From positions 1-38,774 of the forward strand of contig NZ_CAMFHX010000024.1 in NCBI RefSeq assembly GCF_945952365.1: 38,774 bases of DNA, in the 5' to 3' direction. The position numbers and the translations under genes are program-made. Position 1 is the first letter of the stretch, and each line of letters opens with the position of its first letter. The notes below the pieces were generated by a model. That model ran no database searches and was not told the DNA's origin. It was given only the letters and a program-made list of their open reading frames with translations. Positions 8,184 to 16,762 of the stretch are shown here, piece by piece. Source of the DNA: an uncultured Cetobacterium sp. (GTDB lineage: Bacteria; Fusobacteriota; Fusobacteriia; Fusobacteriales; Fusobacteriaceae).

Positions 8184-8879
8184 ATGAACGACTGTGTAAT
8201 TTTAAAAGGAAAAAAGGACAGATTGGTTGTACAATTAGATAGTAATATCGATTTTAGTTCTTTAAAAGATAAATTTTCTGAAAAGATTAAACAGGCAGAA
8301 GCATTTATTGGTGATACAAAAATAGCCATTGAATTTACAAATAGAAAACTTACAGAAATAGAGGAAAATATATTAATCGGAGTGATTACTAAAGAAACAA
8401 AAATAAAAATAGCTTTTATTTTTTCAGAGAAATCAATATTTTCACAATTACCAGTAGGAGAATTTAAGCTTCCTTTTAACAATATAAAAGATGTAACAGA
8501 TGAAGGAGTTACGAAATTTCATAAAGGGACTTTACGTTCAGGTCATAACTTAGAGTTTGATGGAAACGTAGTCGTTTTAGGAGATGTAAATCCTGGAGCT
8601 GTAATAAAAGCAAAAGGAAATGTAGTTGTATTAGGTTATCTAAATGGAACTGTATATGCAGGTGAAGATGATGGATCTGAAGCATTTGTAGGTGCTTTTT
8701 CACTGAATCCTATTCAAATAAAAATTGGGCAGGTTATTGCAAAAAATCCAAGTACAAATGTGTTAGATGTCAACAAGGTTAAGAAAACTTTAGATTTTGA
8801 AGTAGCCTATTTAAAAGATGGAAATATATTTATTGAAAAGTTCAATAAAGCTACCTTAGAACATATGATAAAAATATAG
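8184..8879 (+). CDS. minC: Septum site-determining protein MinC
   Basis: Inhibitor of FtsZ ring assembly, recruited to the membrane by MinD. At 231 aa it has the usual two-domain layout: an N-terminal FtsZ-inhibiting domain (about 1-105) and a C-terminal beta-helix dimerisation and MinD-binding domain. The latter is visible as TLRSGHNLEFDGNVVVLGDVNPGAVIKAKGNVVVLGYLNGTVYAG broken into regular repeats, ending in the family's AGEDDGSEAFVGAFSLNPIQIKIG. It is the first gene of minCDE with its own promoter; minD follows 20 bases later. Confidence 0.96.
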   Translation: MNDCVILKGKKDRLVVQLDSNIDFSSLKDKFSEKIKQAEAFIGDTKIAIEFTNRKLTEIEENILIGVITKETKIKIAFIFSEKSIFSQLPVGEFKLPFNNIKDVTDEGVTKFHKGTLRSGHNLEFDGNVVVLGDVNPGAVIKAKGNVVVLGYLNGTVYAGEDDGSEAFVGAFSLNPIQIKIGQVIAKNPSTNVLDVNKVKKTLDFEVAYLKDGNIFIEKFNKATLEHMIKI

Positions 8880-8899
8880 TAAAAAAAACAGGAGGAATT

Positions 8900-9691
8900 A
8901 TGGGAAAAGTTATAGTAATTACTTCAGGTAAAGGTGGAGTAGGAAAGACGACGAGTAGTGCAAATTTAGGGGCTGCACTAGCTATGGAAAATCAAAAGAC
9001 CCTGCTAATTGATACGGATATTGGACTTAGAAATTTAGATGTTGTAATGGGGTTAGAAAATAGAATTGTTTATGATTTGATAGATGTGATAGAGGGGACT
9101 TGTAAACCAAAGCAAGCTATTATAAAGGATAAGAGAAATGACAATTTACATCTTTTACCAGCGGCTCAATCTAGAGATAAAAATGCAGTTACCCCAGAAC
9201 AAATGAGAGAGTTAATTGATACACTGAAAACTGAATATGATTTTATATTAGTTGATTGTCCTGCAGGAATAGAGCAAGGATTTAAAAATGCTATTGCAGG
9301 TGCAGAGGAAGCGTATGTTGTAACAACTCCAGAAATTTCTGCTGTAAGAGATGCAGATCGTATTATTGGATTATTAGAAGCTAATGAGATTAGAAATCCT
9401 AAGCTTATTGTAAATCGTCTTAGAGTAGAGATGGTTAAAGATGGAAATATGTTAAGTGTAGAGGACGTAACAGATATTTTAGGAATAAAGCCTATCGGAA
9501 TTGTTCCAGATGATGAAAATATAGTTATATCTACAAATAAAGGAGAGCCTTTAGTTTATAAAGGTGAATCTTTAGCAGCAAAGGCATACATGAATATAGC
9601 AAGCAGAACTCTTGGACAGAACGTAGAATTTTTAGATTTAGATCCAAAAGTTGGTTTCTTTGACAAAATAAAAGAGATATTTAAGAAATAA
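8900..9691 (+). CDS. minD: Septum site-determining protein MinD
   Basis: Membrane-cycling ATPase of the ParA/MinD family that positions MinC. The deviant Walker A KGGVGKTTS (residues 11-19) carries the signature Lys11, and LLIDTDIGLRNLDVVMG and FILVDCPAGIEQG are the switch regions. The C-terminal FFDKIKEIFKK is the amphipathic membrane-targeting helix. The 263-aa length is typical. It is preceded by AGGAGG and lies between minC and minE, with 14 bases to minE. Confidence 0.98.
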   Translation: MGKVIVITSGKGGVGKTTSSANLGAALAMENQKTLLIDTDIGLRNLDVVMGLENRIVYDLIDVIEGTCKPKQAIIKDKRNDNLHLLPAAQSRDKNAVTPEQMRELIDTLKTEYDFILVDCPAGIEQGFKNAIAGAEEAYVVTTPEISAVRDADRIIGLLEANEIRNPKLIVNRLRVEMVKDGNMLSVEDVTDILGIKPIGIVPDDENIVISTNKGEPLVYKGESLAAKAYMNIASRTLGQNVEFLDLDPKVGFFDKIKEIFKK

Positions 9692-9705
9692 AAGGAGGAT
9701 AGACT

Positions 9706-9960
9706 ATGGGATTTTTTAACTTTTTAACTAAAGAAAAATCTAGTTCAGTAGCAAAGGATCGTCTAAAGTTGGTACTGATTCATGATAGAGCTATGCTTTC
9801 TCCAAAAACATTAGAGGCATTAAAAAATGAGATTATATCTGTAATCTCAAAATATGTAGATATAGATAAGGATGCCTTAAATATCGAGGTTTCACAAGAG
9901 TCTGAAACTGGAAGGGAAACAGCGTTAATAGCGAACATACCTATAAAAATAAAGAAATAG
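9706..9960 (+). CDS. minE: Cell division topological specificity factor MinE
   Basis: An 84-aa partner that stimulates MinD ATPase and drives Min oscillation. The N-terminal amphipathic part (MGFFNFL) is followed by the anti-MinCD segment AKDRLKLVLIHDRA, and the C-terminal half (LKNEIISVISKYVDID) is the dimerisation/topological domain. It is the last gene of minCDE; its stop codon lies inside the terminator hairpin. Confidence 0.96.
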   Translation: MGFFNFLTKEKSSSVAKDRLKLVLIHDRAMLSPKTLEALKNEIISVISKYVDIDKDALNIEVSQESETGRETALIANIPIKIKK

Positions 9961-9983
9961 TACTTTGAGTGCTATTTTTTTTT
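9957..9983 (+). terminator. Terminator of minCDE
   Basis: Stem ATAGTACT / AGTGCTAT with a TTG loop, then T9. The left arm overlaps the minE stop codon. Confidence 0.8.
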
Positions 9984-10019
9984 ATTATTATTAAAAGAGA
10001 CGAGAAAAGGGGGATTAAA

Positions 10020-10883
10020 ATGAAAAAAGAAAATTTAAGTAAAGTGTTATTGATTTTAGTTGCGATGATTTGGGGAAGTGGATTTCCAGCTACAAAAATA
10101 ATTTTAGATACAGGGATTCAACCCTATGAGTTTTTAGCTATTAGATTTTTTATAACAGCTGTTGTAATGTTTTTGATTATGAGAGTAAAAAAAGTAGAAA
10201 TAGAAAAAGAAGCGATTAAACTAGGGTTGGTTGCAGGGATAGTTTTATTTTTAGCTTTTGCTTTTCAGACGGTTGGATTGGTTTATACAACAGCATCTAA
10301 AAATGCATTTATAACTGGTGCTAATGTAATTTTTGTTCCTTATATAGCGTGGATATTTACTAAAGAAAAACCTAAATTTATATATGTAATCTCATCTCTT
10401 ATCTGTTTTTTAGGACTTGGGATACTATCGTTTGAAAGAGATTTTAGAATTAATTTTGGGGATTTTTTAACTTTTATTTCAGCTATTTGTTTTGCTTTAC
10501 AGATTGTTGTAATTGGAAGTCGTATAAAAAATAGAAATCCATTTATAGTTAATGGATTTCAAATGTTTTCAGCAGGAATTGTAGCGATTTTGATGAATAT
10601 ATTATTTGAAGGTGGATCAATTTTAAGTAGAAGCTATGATTTAAAACAAGTTTTGGCATTAGGATATATAATAGCATTTAATACATTTATATGTTATTCG
10701 ATTCAGACTTATGCACAGAGAGAGATAAATCCGAGTCAAGTTTCTCTTATTTTGACAACTGAGATTATTTTCGGTGCTTTATTTTCAATTTTGGTTTTAG
10801 GGGATAAGATGACACTTCAAGTTATAATTGGAGGAATTTTAATATTTGGATCAGTACTTTTAACAGAGATAAAAAAGAAGTAA
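10020..10883 (+). CDS. EamA/DMT-family transporter
   Basis: A 287-aa inner-membrane protein with two tandem EamA halves and ten hydrophobic segments. The first half opens with KVLLILVAMIWGSGFPATKI, the DMT hallmark (WG-G-F). The second half ends in LILTTEIIFGALFSILVLGD, another family motif. Substrates of this group are metabolites or amino acids; none can be assigned. ATG 10020 is chosen because AAAAGGGGG lies just upstream. An earlier in-frame ATG (9969) would place the terminator T-tract of minCDE inside the gene. No clear terminator follows. Confidence 0.92.
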   Translation: MKKENLSKVLLILVAMIWGSGFPATKIILDTGIQPYEFLAIRFFITAVVMFLIMRVKKVEIEKEAIKLGLVAGIVLFLAFAFQTVGLVYTTASKNAFITGANVIFVPYIAWIFTKEKPKFIYVISSLICFLGLGILSFERDFRINFGDFLTFISAICFALQIVVIGSRIKNRNPFIVNGFQMFSAGIVAILMNILFEGGSILSRSYDLKQVLALGYIIAFNTFICYSIQTYAQREINPSQVSLILTTEIIFGALFSILVLGDKMTLQVIIGGILIFGSVLLTEIKKK

Positions 10884-10937
10884 AGATTAGGAGGCTCTAT
10901 CAATTTGAATATATATTTTGAAAATAAGGTGAAAATA

Positions 10938-10966
10938 TTGATAAATAGCTGAATATATGGTATTAT
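10938..10966 (+). promoter_or_regulatory. Predicted promoter of the flavin reductase gene
   Basis: TTGATA (10938-10943), 17 bases, TATTAT (10961-10966). The predicted transcription start falls inside the inverted repeat that follows. Confidence 0.7.
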
Positions 10967-10990
10967 TTCTTTGAATATTTATTCAAAGAA
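10967..10990. promoter_or_regulatory. Perfect 10-bp inverted repeat at the predicted start site
   Basis: Arms TTCTTTGAAT and ATTCAAAGAA around a 4-base ATTT centre, between the -10 box and the ribosome site of the flavin reductase gene. The core TTGA-N8-TCAA resembles, but is two bases wider than, a Crp/Fnr-type site. It could be an operator or a 5'-UTR hairpin. There is no T-run, so it is not a terminator. Confidence 0.55.
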
Positions 10991-11007
10991 AATTTAAAGG
11001 GGTAATA

Positions 11008-12687
11008 ATGAAAGTAAATAGGTGTAAATTAGCAATTCTTTTGGCGAGTTTAATGTTAGTAGCTTGCGGAACAAAAGAGAAATCTGTAATTGGAAAGGGA
11101 AATGGATTCTCTGGAGAGATTAAAGTAAATGTTGTGACAAAGGGAGATAAAATTGAAAATCTTGAGTTAGTTTCAGACAATGAGACATCTCATATTATTT
11201 CAAGATCATTCCCAATTCTAAAAGATAGAATTTTAAAAGCACAATCTCCAATAGTTGATAGTGTATCAGGGGCAACATACACATCTTTAGGGGTTAAAAG
11301 AGCGGTAGCAGCAGCACTTAAAGAGGGTGGAAAAGATTTCGGTAGAGTAACTATCAACACAAAAGGGCCAGAAAAACCAGTGGCATTTTTAGAACCAATT
11401 GCAACAGATTTAGTTATTGTTGGTGGAGGACCAGCAGGTCTTGCAGCAGCGATATCTGCTAAAGAAGCCGGATTAAATAATATAGTATTGATTGAAAAGC
11501 TAGATATATTAAGTGGAAATGGAAAGTACGATATGAACTTCTATGACTTAATAAACTCTGAAGCTGAGAAAAAAGCGGGAGTAGAGGATTCAGTAGAAAA
11601 GTTAATAGCTGATAATGCAAATTGGATGGATACTCCAGAAAGAACAAGAGCTCAAGCAGAAGGGGCTTCTAAGTTAGATGTATGGCTTAGATCTATGGGA
11701 ATAAAATTAGAACATTACTATGGAAAAAGAGGGCATATGGCTAAGAGTGATGCTTATGCTGGAGAAGAGGTTCAAGATGGAATGGAAGCAAAAGCTAAGA
11801 GTCTTGGAATCGATATAAGAACTGGAACTAAGGGAACAGACTTAATTATAGAAAATGGTATCGTAAAAGGAATTAAAGTTCAAAACGAAAATAACTTCTA
11901 TGATATAAATGCTAAAGCTGTTGTTATAGCAACAGGAGGATTCTCAGCAAATAAAGAGTTATTAGCAAAATATTCTCCAGGAACAGAGAAGTTACAAACT
12001 TCAAACCAACTTGGAGCAACAGGAGATTTCATTCCTGTATTCGAAGAAAATGGAATAGCGTTAGCTAACTTAGAGGAACTGAATCTATTCCCGTTCATAG
12101 TTAGAACTACTAGAGATTTAACAGGTGGCGGAGATGGATTTATGCTTGTTAACAGCAATGGAGAGAGATTCATGAATGAAAATATCTCTAAAGATGAGAG
12201 ATTTAAAGCAGCTCAAACAATCTTAGCTCAACCAGCTGGAAAGGCTTTCTATATCTATGATGAGGCTCTATATGCCTCAAGCTACCGTTTACAAAAGCAT
12301 ACTGCTAAAGGGTATCATGTAAAAGCGGATACGTTAGAGGAGTTAGCAAAGAAATTGGGAGTTCCAGCAGAGAAGTTAGTAGAGACAAGAGATTCATTTA
12401 ATAAAGCTATTCGTGGAGAAGCTGAAGATCAATTTAGAGCTAAGCCATTTAAAAGAGAGTTTAGAACAGAGGGGCCATTCTACGGTGTTCAAGTTGAGTC
12501 AGCAGTTCATATGACAAGAGGTGGAGTTGTAGCAAACGAGGAAACTGAAGTTTTAAATACAAATGGTGAAGTCGTTTCTGGATTATTTGCTGCAGGAGAG
12601 GTTACAAATAGTAGTGCGGCTTATAGTGCTGCAGTAATATTTGGACGTATAGCAGGAGAAAACGCAGTTAAATTTATTAATAAATAA
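11008..12687 (+). CDS. Secreted flavin reductase lipoprotein (FMN_bind + FAD_binding_2, FccA/UrdA-like)
   Basis: A 559-aa extracytoplasmic flavoprotein. A lipoprotein signal peptide ends at Cys20 (LVAC). Residues about 30-110 form an FMN-binding domain whose DSVSGAT motif (84-90) marks Thr90 as the site of covalent FMN attachment by ApbE. From 132 on is a FAD-dependent reductase domain (DLVIVGGGPAGLAAAI). This layout is that of fumarate, urocanate and related respiratory reductases. The active-site landmarks are mixed: Arg387 in NGERFMNE is kept and His501 is in HMTRGG. The usual HGANRLGG segment near the C terminus is replaced by NSSAAYSAAVIFGRIAGENA, lacking the substrate Arg seen in FccA. 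The electron acceptor is therefore uncertain. Monocistronic, with promoter and terminator. Confidence 0.9.
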   Translation: MKVNRCKLAILLASLMLVACGTKEKSVIGKGNGFSGEIKVNVVTKGDKIENLELVSDNETSHIISRSFPILKDRILKAQSPIVDSVSGATYTSLGVKRAVAAALKEGGKDFGRVTINTKGPEKPVAFLEPIATDLVIVGGGPAGLAAAISAKEAGLNNIVLIEKLDILSGNGKYDMNFYDLINSEAEKKAGVEDSVEKLIADNANWMDTPERTRAQAEGASKLDVWLRSMGIKLEHYYGKRGHMAKSDAYAGEEVQDGMEAKAKSLGIDIRTGTKGTDLIIENGIVKGIKVQNENNFYDINAKAVVIATGGFSANKELLAKYSPGTEKLQTSNQLGATGDFIPVFEENGIALANLEELNLFPFIVRTTRDLTGGGDGFMLVNSNGERFMNENISKDERFKAAQTILAQPAGKAFYIYDEALYASSYRLQKHTAKGYHVKADTLEELAKKLGVPAEKLVETRDSFNKAIRGEAEDQFRAKPFKREFRTEGPFYGVQVESAVHMTRGGVVANEETEVLNTNGEVVSGLFAAGEVTNSSAAYSAAVIFGRIAGENAVKFINK

Positions 12688-12706
12688 TTTTTATCAAACA
12701 AAGTGA

Positions 12707-12747
12707 CAGAGAAAAGGAAATTAATTTTCATTTCTCTGTTTTTTTTA
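12707..12747 (+). terminator. Terminator of the flavin reductase gene
   Basis: Outer stem CAGAGAAA (12707-12714) / TTTCTCTG (12731-12738) with a further A/T-rich inner stem, then T8. Confidence 0.85.
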
Positions 12748-12804
12748 TTGAAAATGTGTTACAATACTACACGGAAGATTAAAAAAACATTAAAGAGGTA
12801 TTGA

Positions 12805-13914
12805 ATGTTTAAAAATTTATTATTAGATAACTTAACAATAGGAATATTAGTATTAAATCAAGAGTTTGAAGTAAAATACCTAAATAAATACATGAAAGAA
12901 ATTTTAAAACAATATTTTAAAAATATAGATATGAAATATTTTAAAATCAGTGATACATTAAAGAATAAATTAGGAAAATTACATTTAGAAGTAAAAGAAT
13001 GTGAAATAGAGATAGATAAAGAAAAATATATTCAAATAGAGTTTCATGATGTGAGTCGTTTGAAAAATCTGGAAAAAGATTTAGAGGAGAAATCGAAGCA
13101 TAAAAATAAATTAGTTGCGATGTTAGATACAGTTCAAGATTTTATTTTTTATTTGGACTCAGAAGGGCGATTAGAGTATTATAATAAAGCCTATGCAGAG
13201 TATTTAAATATCCCCTATGAGGATCTGTATGGAAGAAAAGAGATTGAATTCTTTTCAGAAGAGATGACCAAAAAATGTTTAGAAAATAATAGAATAGCTT
13301 TTGAAGAGGGAAACTTCTATGAAGAGGAGTATCTCGATGGCAGATGGTATCAAACTTTTAAATCAAGAGTTGACTTAGATAATAATGAGTATGGTATTTT
13401 AGCTATGGTTAAAGAGGTCACAGAATATAAGAGAAAAAGTTTAGATTTAAGAGAAAAGGTTTATAAAGATCTATTAACTGGGATTTATAATAGAAACTTT
13501 TATGAGGAAAAAATCAGAGAAATTTTTAAAGAAAATACAGAAAAAATATTTTCAATGATGCTTATAGATATTGATAAATTTAAAGAGATAAACGATTCTA
13601 GAGGCCATGATATAGGAGATTTAGTATTAAAGAAGTTAGCAGATATTCTAAAAAGTAGTATTAGAAAAAATAGTGATTATATAATAAGAATGGGTGGAGA
13701 TGAATTTTGTCTAGTCATTGAAGCTGATTTAGAGGATTTAAAAAGAATCTATTGCAGAGTTGAAAAAGAAATAGAGAAGCAAAATAGCATTAGAGAGTTT
13801 TGTTTTGGAATTAGTACTGGATTAGTTCAAAGAAAGAGCGGGGAAAAGTTAGATAATTTCTATAAAAGAGCTGATATTGAATTATATAAGAAGAAAAAAA
13901 ATAAATTTAATTAA
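12805..13914 (+). CDS. PAS-GGDEF diguanylate cyclase
   Basis: A 369-aa soluble signalling protein. A short N-terminal PAS-like segment (about 10-90) and a coiled linker precede a PAS domain (about 106-205, DFIFYLDSEGRLEYYNKAY). The GGDEF domain is about 215-365. The catalytic loop MGGDEF (296-301) is intact, and IDIDKFKEINDSRGHDIGD carries the metal/base-binding residues, so it should make cyclic di-GMP. The product-inhibition I-site RxxD reads KNSD (288-291), with an Arg only at 287, so feedback control may be weak or lost. No transmembrane segment, hence a cytoplasmic sensor. A terminator follows directly; neighbours are unrelated. Confidence 0.93.
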   Translation: MFKNLLLDNLTIGILVLNQEFEVKYLNKYMKEILKQYFKNIDMKYFKISDTLKNKLGKLHLEVKECEIEIDKEKYIQIEFHDVSRLKNLEKDLEEKSKHKNKLVAMLDTVQDFIFYLDSEGRLEYYNKAYAEYLNIPYEDLYGRKEIEFFSEEMTKKCLENNRIAFEEGNFYEEEYLDGRWYQTFKSRVDLDNNEYGILAMVKEVTEYKRKSLDLREKVYKDLLTGIYNRNFYEEKIREIFKENTEKIFSMMLIDIDKFKEINDSRGHDIGDLVLKKLADILKSSIRKNSDYIIRMGGDEFCLVIEADLEDLKRIYCRVEKEIEKQNSIREFCFGISTGLVQRKSGEKLDNFYKRADIELYKKKKNKFN

Positions 13915-13930
13915 TAATAATAAAAACCTT

Positions 13931-13957
13931 AAAAACCCTTTAAATAGGGTTTTTTTT
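13931..13957 (+). terminator. Terminator of the diguanylate cyclase gene
   Basis: Stem AAAAACCCT (13931-13939) / AGGGTTTTT (13946-13954) with a 6-base loop and a continuing T-run. Confidence 0.85.
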
Positions 13958-14018
13958 AAGATAAAAAAATTCTTGATAAAAAAAATAAAGAAAATAGTTT
14001 GAAATTGTAAGTTTATTG

Positions 14019-14046
14019 TTGACAAAGCATAATCTTTTGCTATAAT
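14019..14046 (+). promoter_or_regulatory. Promoter of the siderophore ABC operon
   Basis: TTGACA (14019-14024), 16 bases, TATAAT (14041-14046): a near-consensus promoter. I could not find a convincing Fur box here. Confidence 0.8.
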
Positions 14047-14083
14047 TTAATTTGTAAAACAAAATATCGAAAGAGGAGATTAA

Positions 14084-15037
14084 ATGAAAAACTTTACAAT
14101 AACAGCATTTATCATTTTTCTATCAATAGCCTCTATTTTTTTAGGTGTAGCAACAGTTAATTTATCGGATATTTTTGTTGTAGGGACGAACAGTAACAAT
14201 ATAATATTTCTAAGTAGAATCCCAAGAACAATAAGTATCATAACAGCAGGATTTGGAATGAGTATTTGTGGTTTAATTATGCAACAACTTACTATGAATA
14301 AGTTTGTGTCTCCGACAACTGCTGGAACAGCTGACTCTTCAAAATTAGGGATTTTGATAGCTTTACTATTTTTTCCAACAGAATCGATTATATTTAAAAT
14401 GTTAATCGCAACAATGTTCTCAATAGCAGGAACATTCCTTTTCTTAGGAATAGTAAGAAAAATAAAAATAAAGGACAATGCCTTAGTACCACTAATCGGG
14501 ATGATGATAAGTGGAATACTGAGTTCAATAACGATGTTCTTTGCCTATAAGGGTGATTTGATTCAAAGTATTAACAGTTGGCTTTTTGGTGATTTTTCAG
14601 GTGTATTAAAAGGGAATTATGAACTATTATATATAACAATTCCTTTAGTTTTAACTGCTTTCTTTTATTCAAAGCAGTTCACAATCTCAGGAATGGGAGA
14701 GGAGTTTGCAATAAATCTGGGAATAAATTATAAATTTATTGTAAATATTGGTTTAATTTTAGTTTGTTTTATATCTTCGTTAGTGATGATAACAATAGGT
14801 GGAATACCATTTTTAGGATTGATAATTCCAAATATAGTTTCAATGTTCTTTGGGGACAATTTATCAAAAAATCTTTATATAACAGGGGCTTTGGGAAGCT
14901 TATTTCTTCTGTTATGTGATATTTTAGGAAGATTGATTATATATCCTCATGAAATTCCAATAGGAATGATAACAGGAGTATTCGGAAGTGGAATATTCTT
15001 AATCATGATAATTAGGAGGTTGAACTTTGAGGAATAA
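14084..15037 (+). CDS. Iron-siderophore ABC transporter permease (FecCD family), first subunit
   Basis: A 317-aa inner-membrane permease of the BtuC/FecCD family. Visible are the first-segment SIASIFLGVATVNLSDIF, the RIPRTISIITAGFGMSICGLIMQ core typical of FecCD proteins, and the coupling region GIPFLGLIIPNIVSMFFGDN. It most resembles the FatD/YclN/CeuB branch, which handles petrobactin- or catecholate-type ferric siderophores. It leads a four-gene operon: the second permease overlaps by 11 bases, then an ATPase and a binding protein follow. AGAGGAG lies 5 bases before the ATG. Confidence 0.93.
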   Translation: MKNFTITAFIIFLSIASIFLGVATVNLSDIFVVGTNSNNIIFLSRIPRTISIITAGFGMSICGLIMQQLTMNKFVSPTTAGTADSSKLGILIALLFFPTESIIFKMLIATMFSIAGTFLFLGIVRKIKIKDNALVPLIGMMISGILSSITMFFAYKGDLIQSINSWLFGDFSGVLKGNYELLYITIPLVLTAFFYSKQFTISGMGEEFAINLGINYKFIVNIGLILVCFISSLVMITIGGIPFLGLIIPNIVSMFFGDNLSKNLYITGALGSLFLLLCDILGRLIIYPHEIPIGMITGVFGSGIFLIMIIRRLNFEE

Positions 15038-15995
15038 AGATAAAAAGATAGAAAATATATTACTGCTTCTTTTAGTAGGAGTACTTATAGCAATTGCACT
15101 TTTCCTGTTTATAGGTGTAAATAAAAATAATTTTAGGTACTTAATAGAAACAAGAGGTATAAAAATCTTAGCAATAATTTTAAGTGGAACATGTGTGGCA
15201 GTATCAACGTTGATATTTCAGACAGTTACAGACAGTAGAATATTAACTCCAAGTGTTATGGGGCTAGATGCTATGTATGGATTCTTACAAACAATGACAA
15301 TTTTTATGTTTAGAAAAATGATTCCAAGTTTAACAGCACCAATTCCAAAGTTTTTTATAACTATTGGACTTATGGCAGCGGTAAGTATCTTCCTTCAACA
15401 ATTTTTTACAGGAAAAAGTAAAGGTAAACTACTCTATATGATTCTGATAGGAATGGTAGTTGGAACATTCTTGGATAGTTTATCAAATGGAATTCAAATG
15501 ATTATGGACCCTGATGAGTTCTTAGTGTTACAAAGCAGTTTATTTGCAAGTTATAATAGAGTTAATACAACACTATTACTAATAGCGTATATAATTGTTG
15601 GTGCTATATTTGTATGGTTAAGAAAAGATACAAGAACATTAGATGTTATGAGTTTAGGATATAGTCAATCTATAAACTTAGGTTTAGATTATAAAAAGTT
15701 ATTAAGAAAAAATCTGACTATAGTTGGAATATTAGTTTCTATCTCAACTGCACTAGTAGGACCAGTGGTTTTCTTAGGACTTTTAACAGTTAATATATCA
15801 AAAGAGCTACTAAAAACATATAAGCATAAATATTTAGTTGTAGCTTCTATTTTTATGAGTATCTTGTCTTTATTAGTTGGACAGATGATAGTTGAAAGAA
15901 TATTCAATAATAGTTTCCCAGTAGGAACAATAATCAACTTTGTTGGTGGAATGTATCTATTATGGATTCTATTAAAAGAAAGGAAGGTTGGTTAA
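15027..15995 (+). CDS. Iron-siderophore ABC transporter permease (FecCD family), second subunit
   Basis: A 322-aa FecCD permease and partner of the preceding gene, in the FatC/YclO/CeuC branch. Landmarks are GIKILAIILSGTCVAVSTLIFQTVTDSRILTPSVMG split across the core helix, LDVMSLGYSQSINLGLDYK, and VGPVVFLGLLTVNISKELL. The start is TTG at 15027, supported by AGGAGG (15014-15019) 7 bases upstream; no ATG fits better. The 11-base overlap with the first permease implies translational coupling. The heterodimeric permease pair is the normal design of this importer group. Confidence 0.92.
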   Translation: MRNKDKKIENILLLLLVGVLIAIALFLFIGVNKNNFRYLIETRGIKILAIILSGTCVAVSTLIFQTVTDSRILTPSVMGLDAMYGFLQTMTIFMFRKMIPSLTAPIPKFFITIGLMAAVSIFLQQFFTGKSKGKLLYMILIGMVVGTFLDSLSNGIQMIMDPDEFLVLQSSLFASYNRVNTTLLLIAYIIVGAIFVWLRKDTRTLDVMSLGYSQSINLGLDYKKLLRKNLTIVGILVSISTALVGPVVFLGLLTVNISKELLKTYKHKYLVVASIFMSILSLLVGQMIVERIFNNSFPVGTIINFVGGMYLLWILLKERKVG

Positions 15996-15997
15996 AG

Positions 15998-16753
15998 ATG
16001 ATTGAAATAAAAAATGTCAGTAAAAGTTATAGATCAAAACATGTTGTAAATAGTGTAACTACAGATATTCCCGAGGGAAAGATAACATGTATAATAGGAC
16101 CAAACGGAGCTGGGAAAAGTACGCTATTAAATATGATAAGTCGTTTGACACCTTTAGATTCGGGTGAGATAAAAATTGATGGAAAAGCGATTGGAGATTG
16201 GGATAAAGCAGAACTTGCTAAAACAATAGCAACACTGAAGCAAGAGAATAGTACAAATGTAAGACTTACGGTTTATGAGTTGATTTCATTTGGAAGATTC
16301 CCTCACAGTGGTGGAAGATTGAATGATGAGGATAAAAGAGTTATAGAAGAAGCGATTGAATATATGAACTTAGGAGAGTTTAGAGATAAGTACTTGGATG
16401 AATTGAGTGGAGGGCAAAGACAAAGAGCTTATATAGCTATGACAATTGCTCAAAACACAAAGTATATATTACTAGATGAACCTCTAAATAACTTAGATAT
16501 GAAGAGTTCAGTAGCTATGATGAAAATTTTAGATAAGCTTGTAAAAGATTTTAATAAAACAATAGTTATAGTAATGCATGATATAAACTTTACATCAGTT
16601 TATTCAGATTATATTTTAGCAATGAAAAATGGAAAATTAAAACATATGGATAAAACTCAAAATGTTGTTGTAAAAGAAACTTTAGAAAAACTTTATGAGA
16701 TGCCGTTCCATATTCAAGAGATTAACAATAAAAATATCTGTGTTTACTTCTAG
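15998..16753 (+). CDS. Iron-siderophore ABC transporter ATP-binding protein (FepC/YclP type)
   Basis: A 251-aa ATPase with Walker A GPNGAGKST (about residues 32-40), the family's LTPLDSGEIKIDG, LKQENSTNVRLTVYELISFGRFPHSGGR (Q-loop and the FGRFP motif of siderophore ATPases), signature LSGGQRQRAYIAMTIAQ, and Walker B YILLDEPLNNLD. The start is ATG 15998, after AGGAAGG; an upstream ATG (15962) lies inside the preceding permease. It begins 2 bases after that gene's stop. Confidence 0.95.
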   Translation: MIEIKNVSKSYRSKHVVNSVTTDIPEGKITCIIGPNGAGKSTLLNMISRLTPLDSGEIKIDGKAIGDWDKAELAKTIATLKQENSTNVRLTVYELISFGRFPHSGGRLNDEDKRVIEEAIEYMNLGEFRDKYLDELSGGQRQRAYIAMTIAQNTKYILLDEPLNNLDMKSSVAMMKILDKLVKDFNKTIVIVMHDINFTSVYSDYILAMKNGKLKHMDKTQNVVVKETLEKLYEMPFHIQEINNKNICVYF

Positions 16754-16762
16754 GAGGAGAAA

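Noticed and set aside
13975-14080. Fur box before the siderophore operon
   Set aside because: A strong promoter is present, but no 7-1-7 or GATAAT-type repeat stands out from the A/T background.
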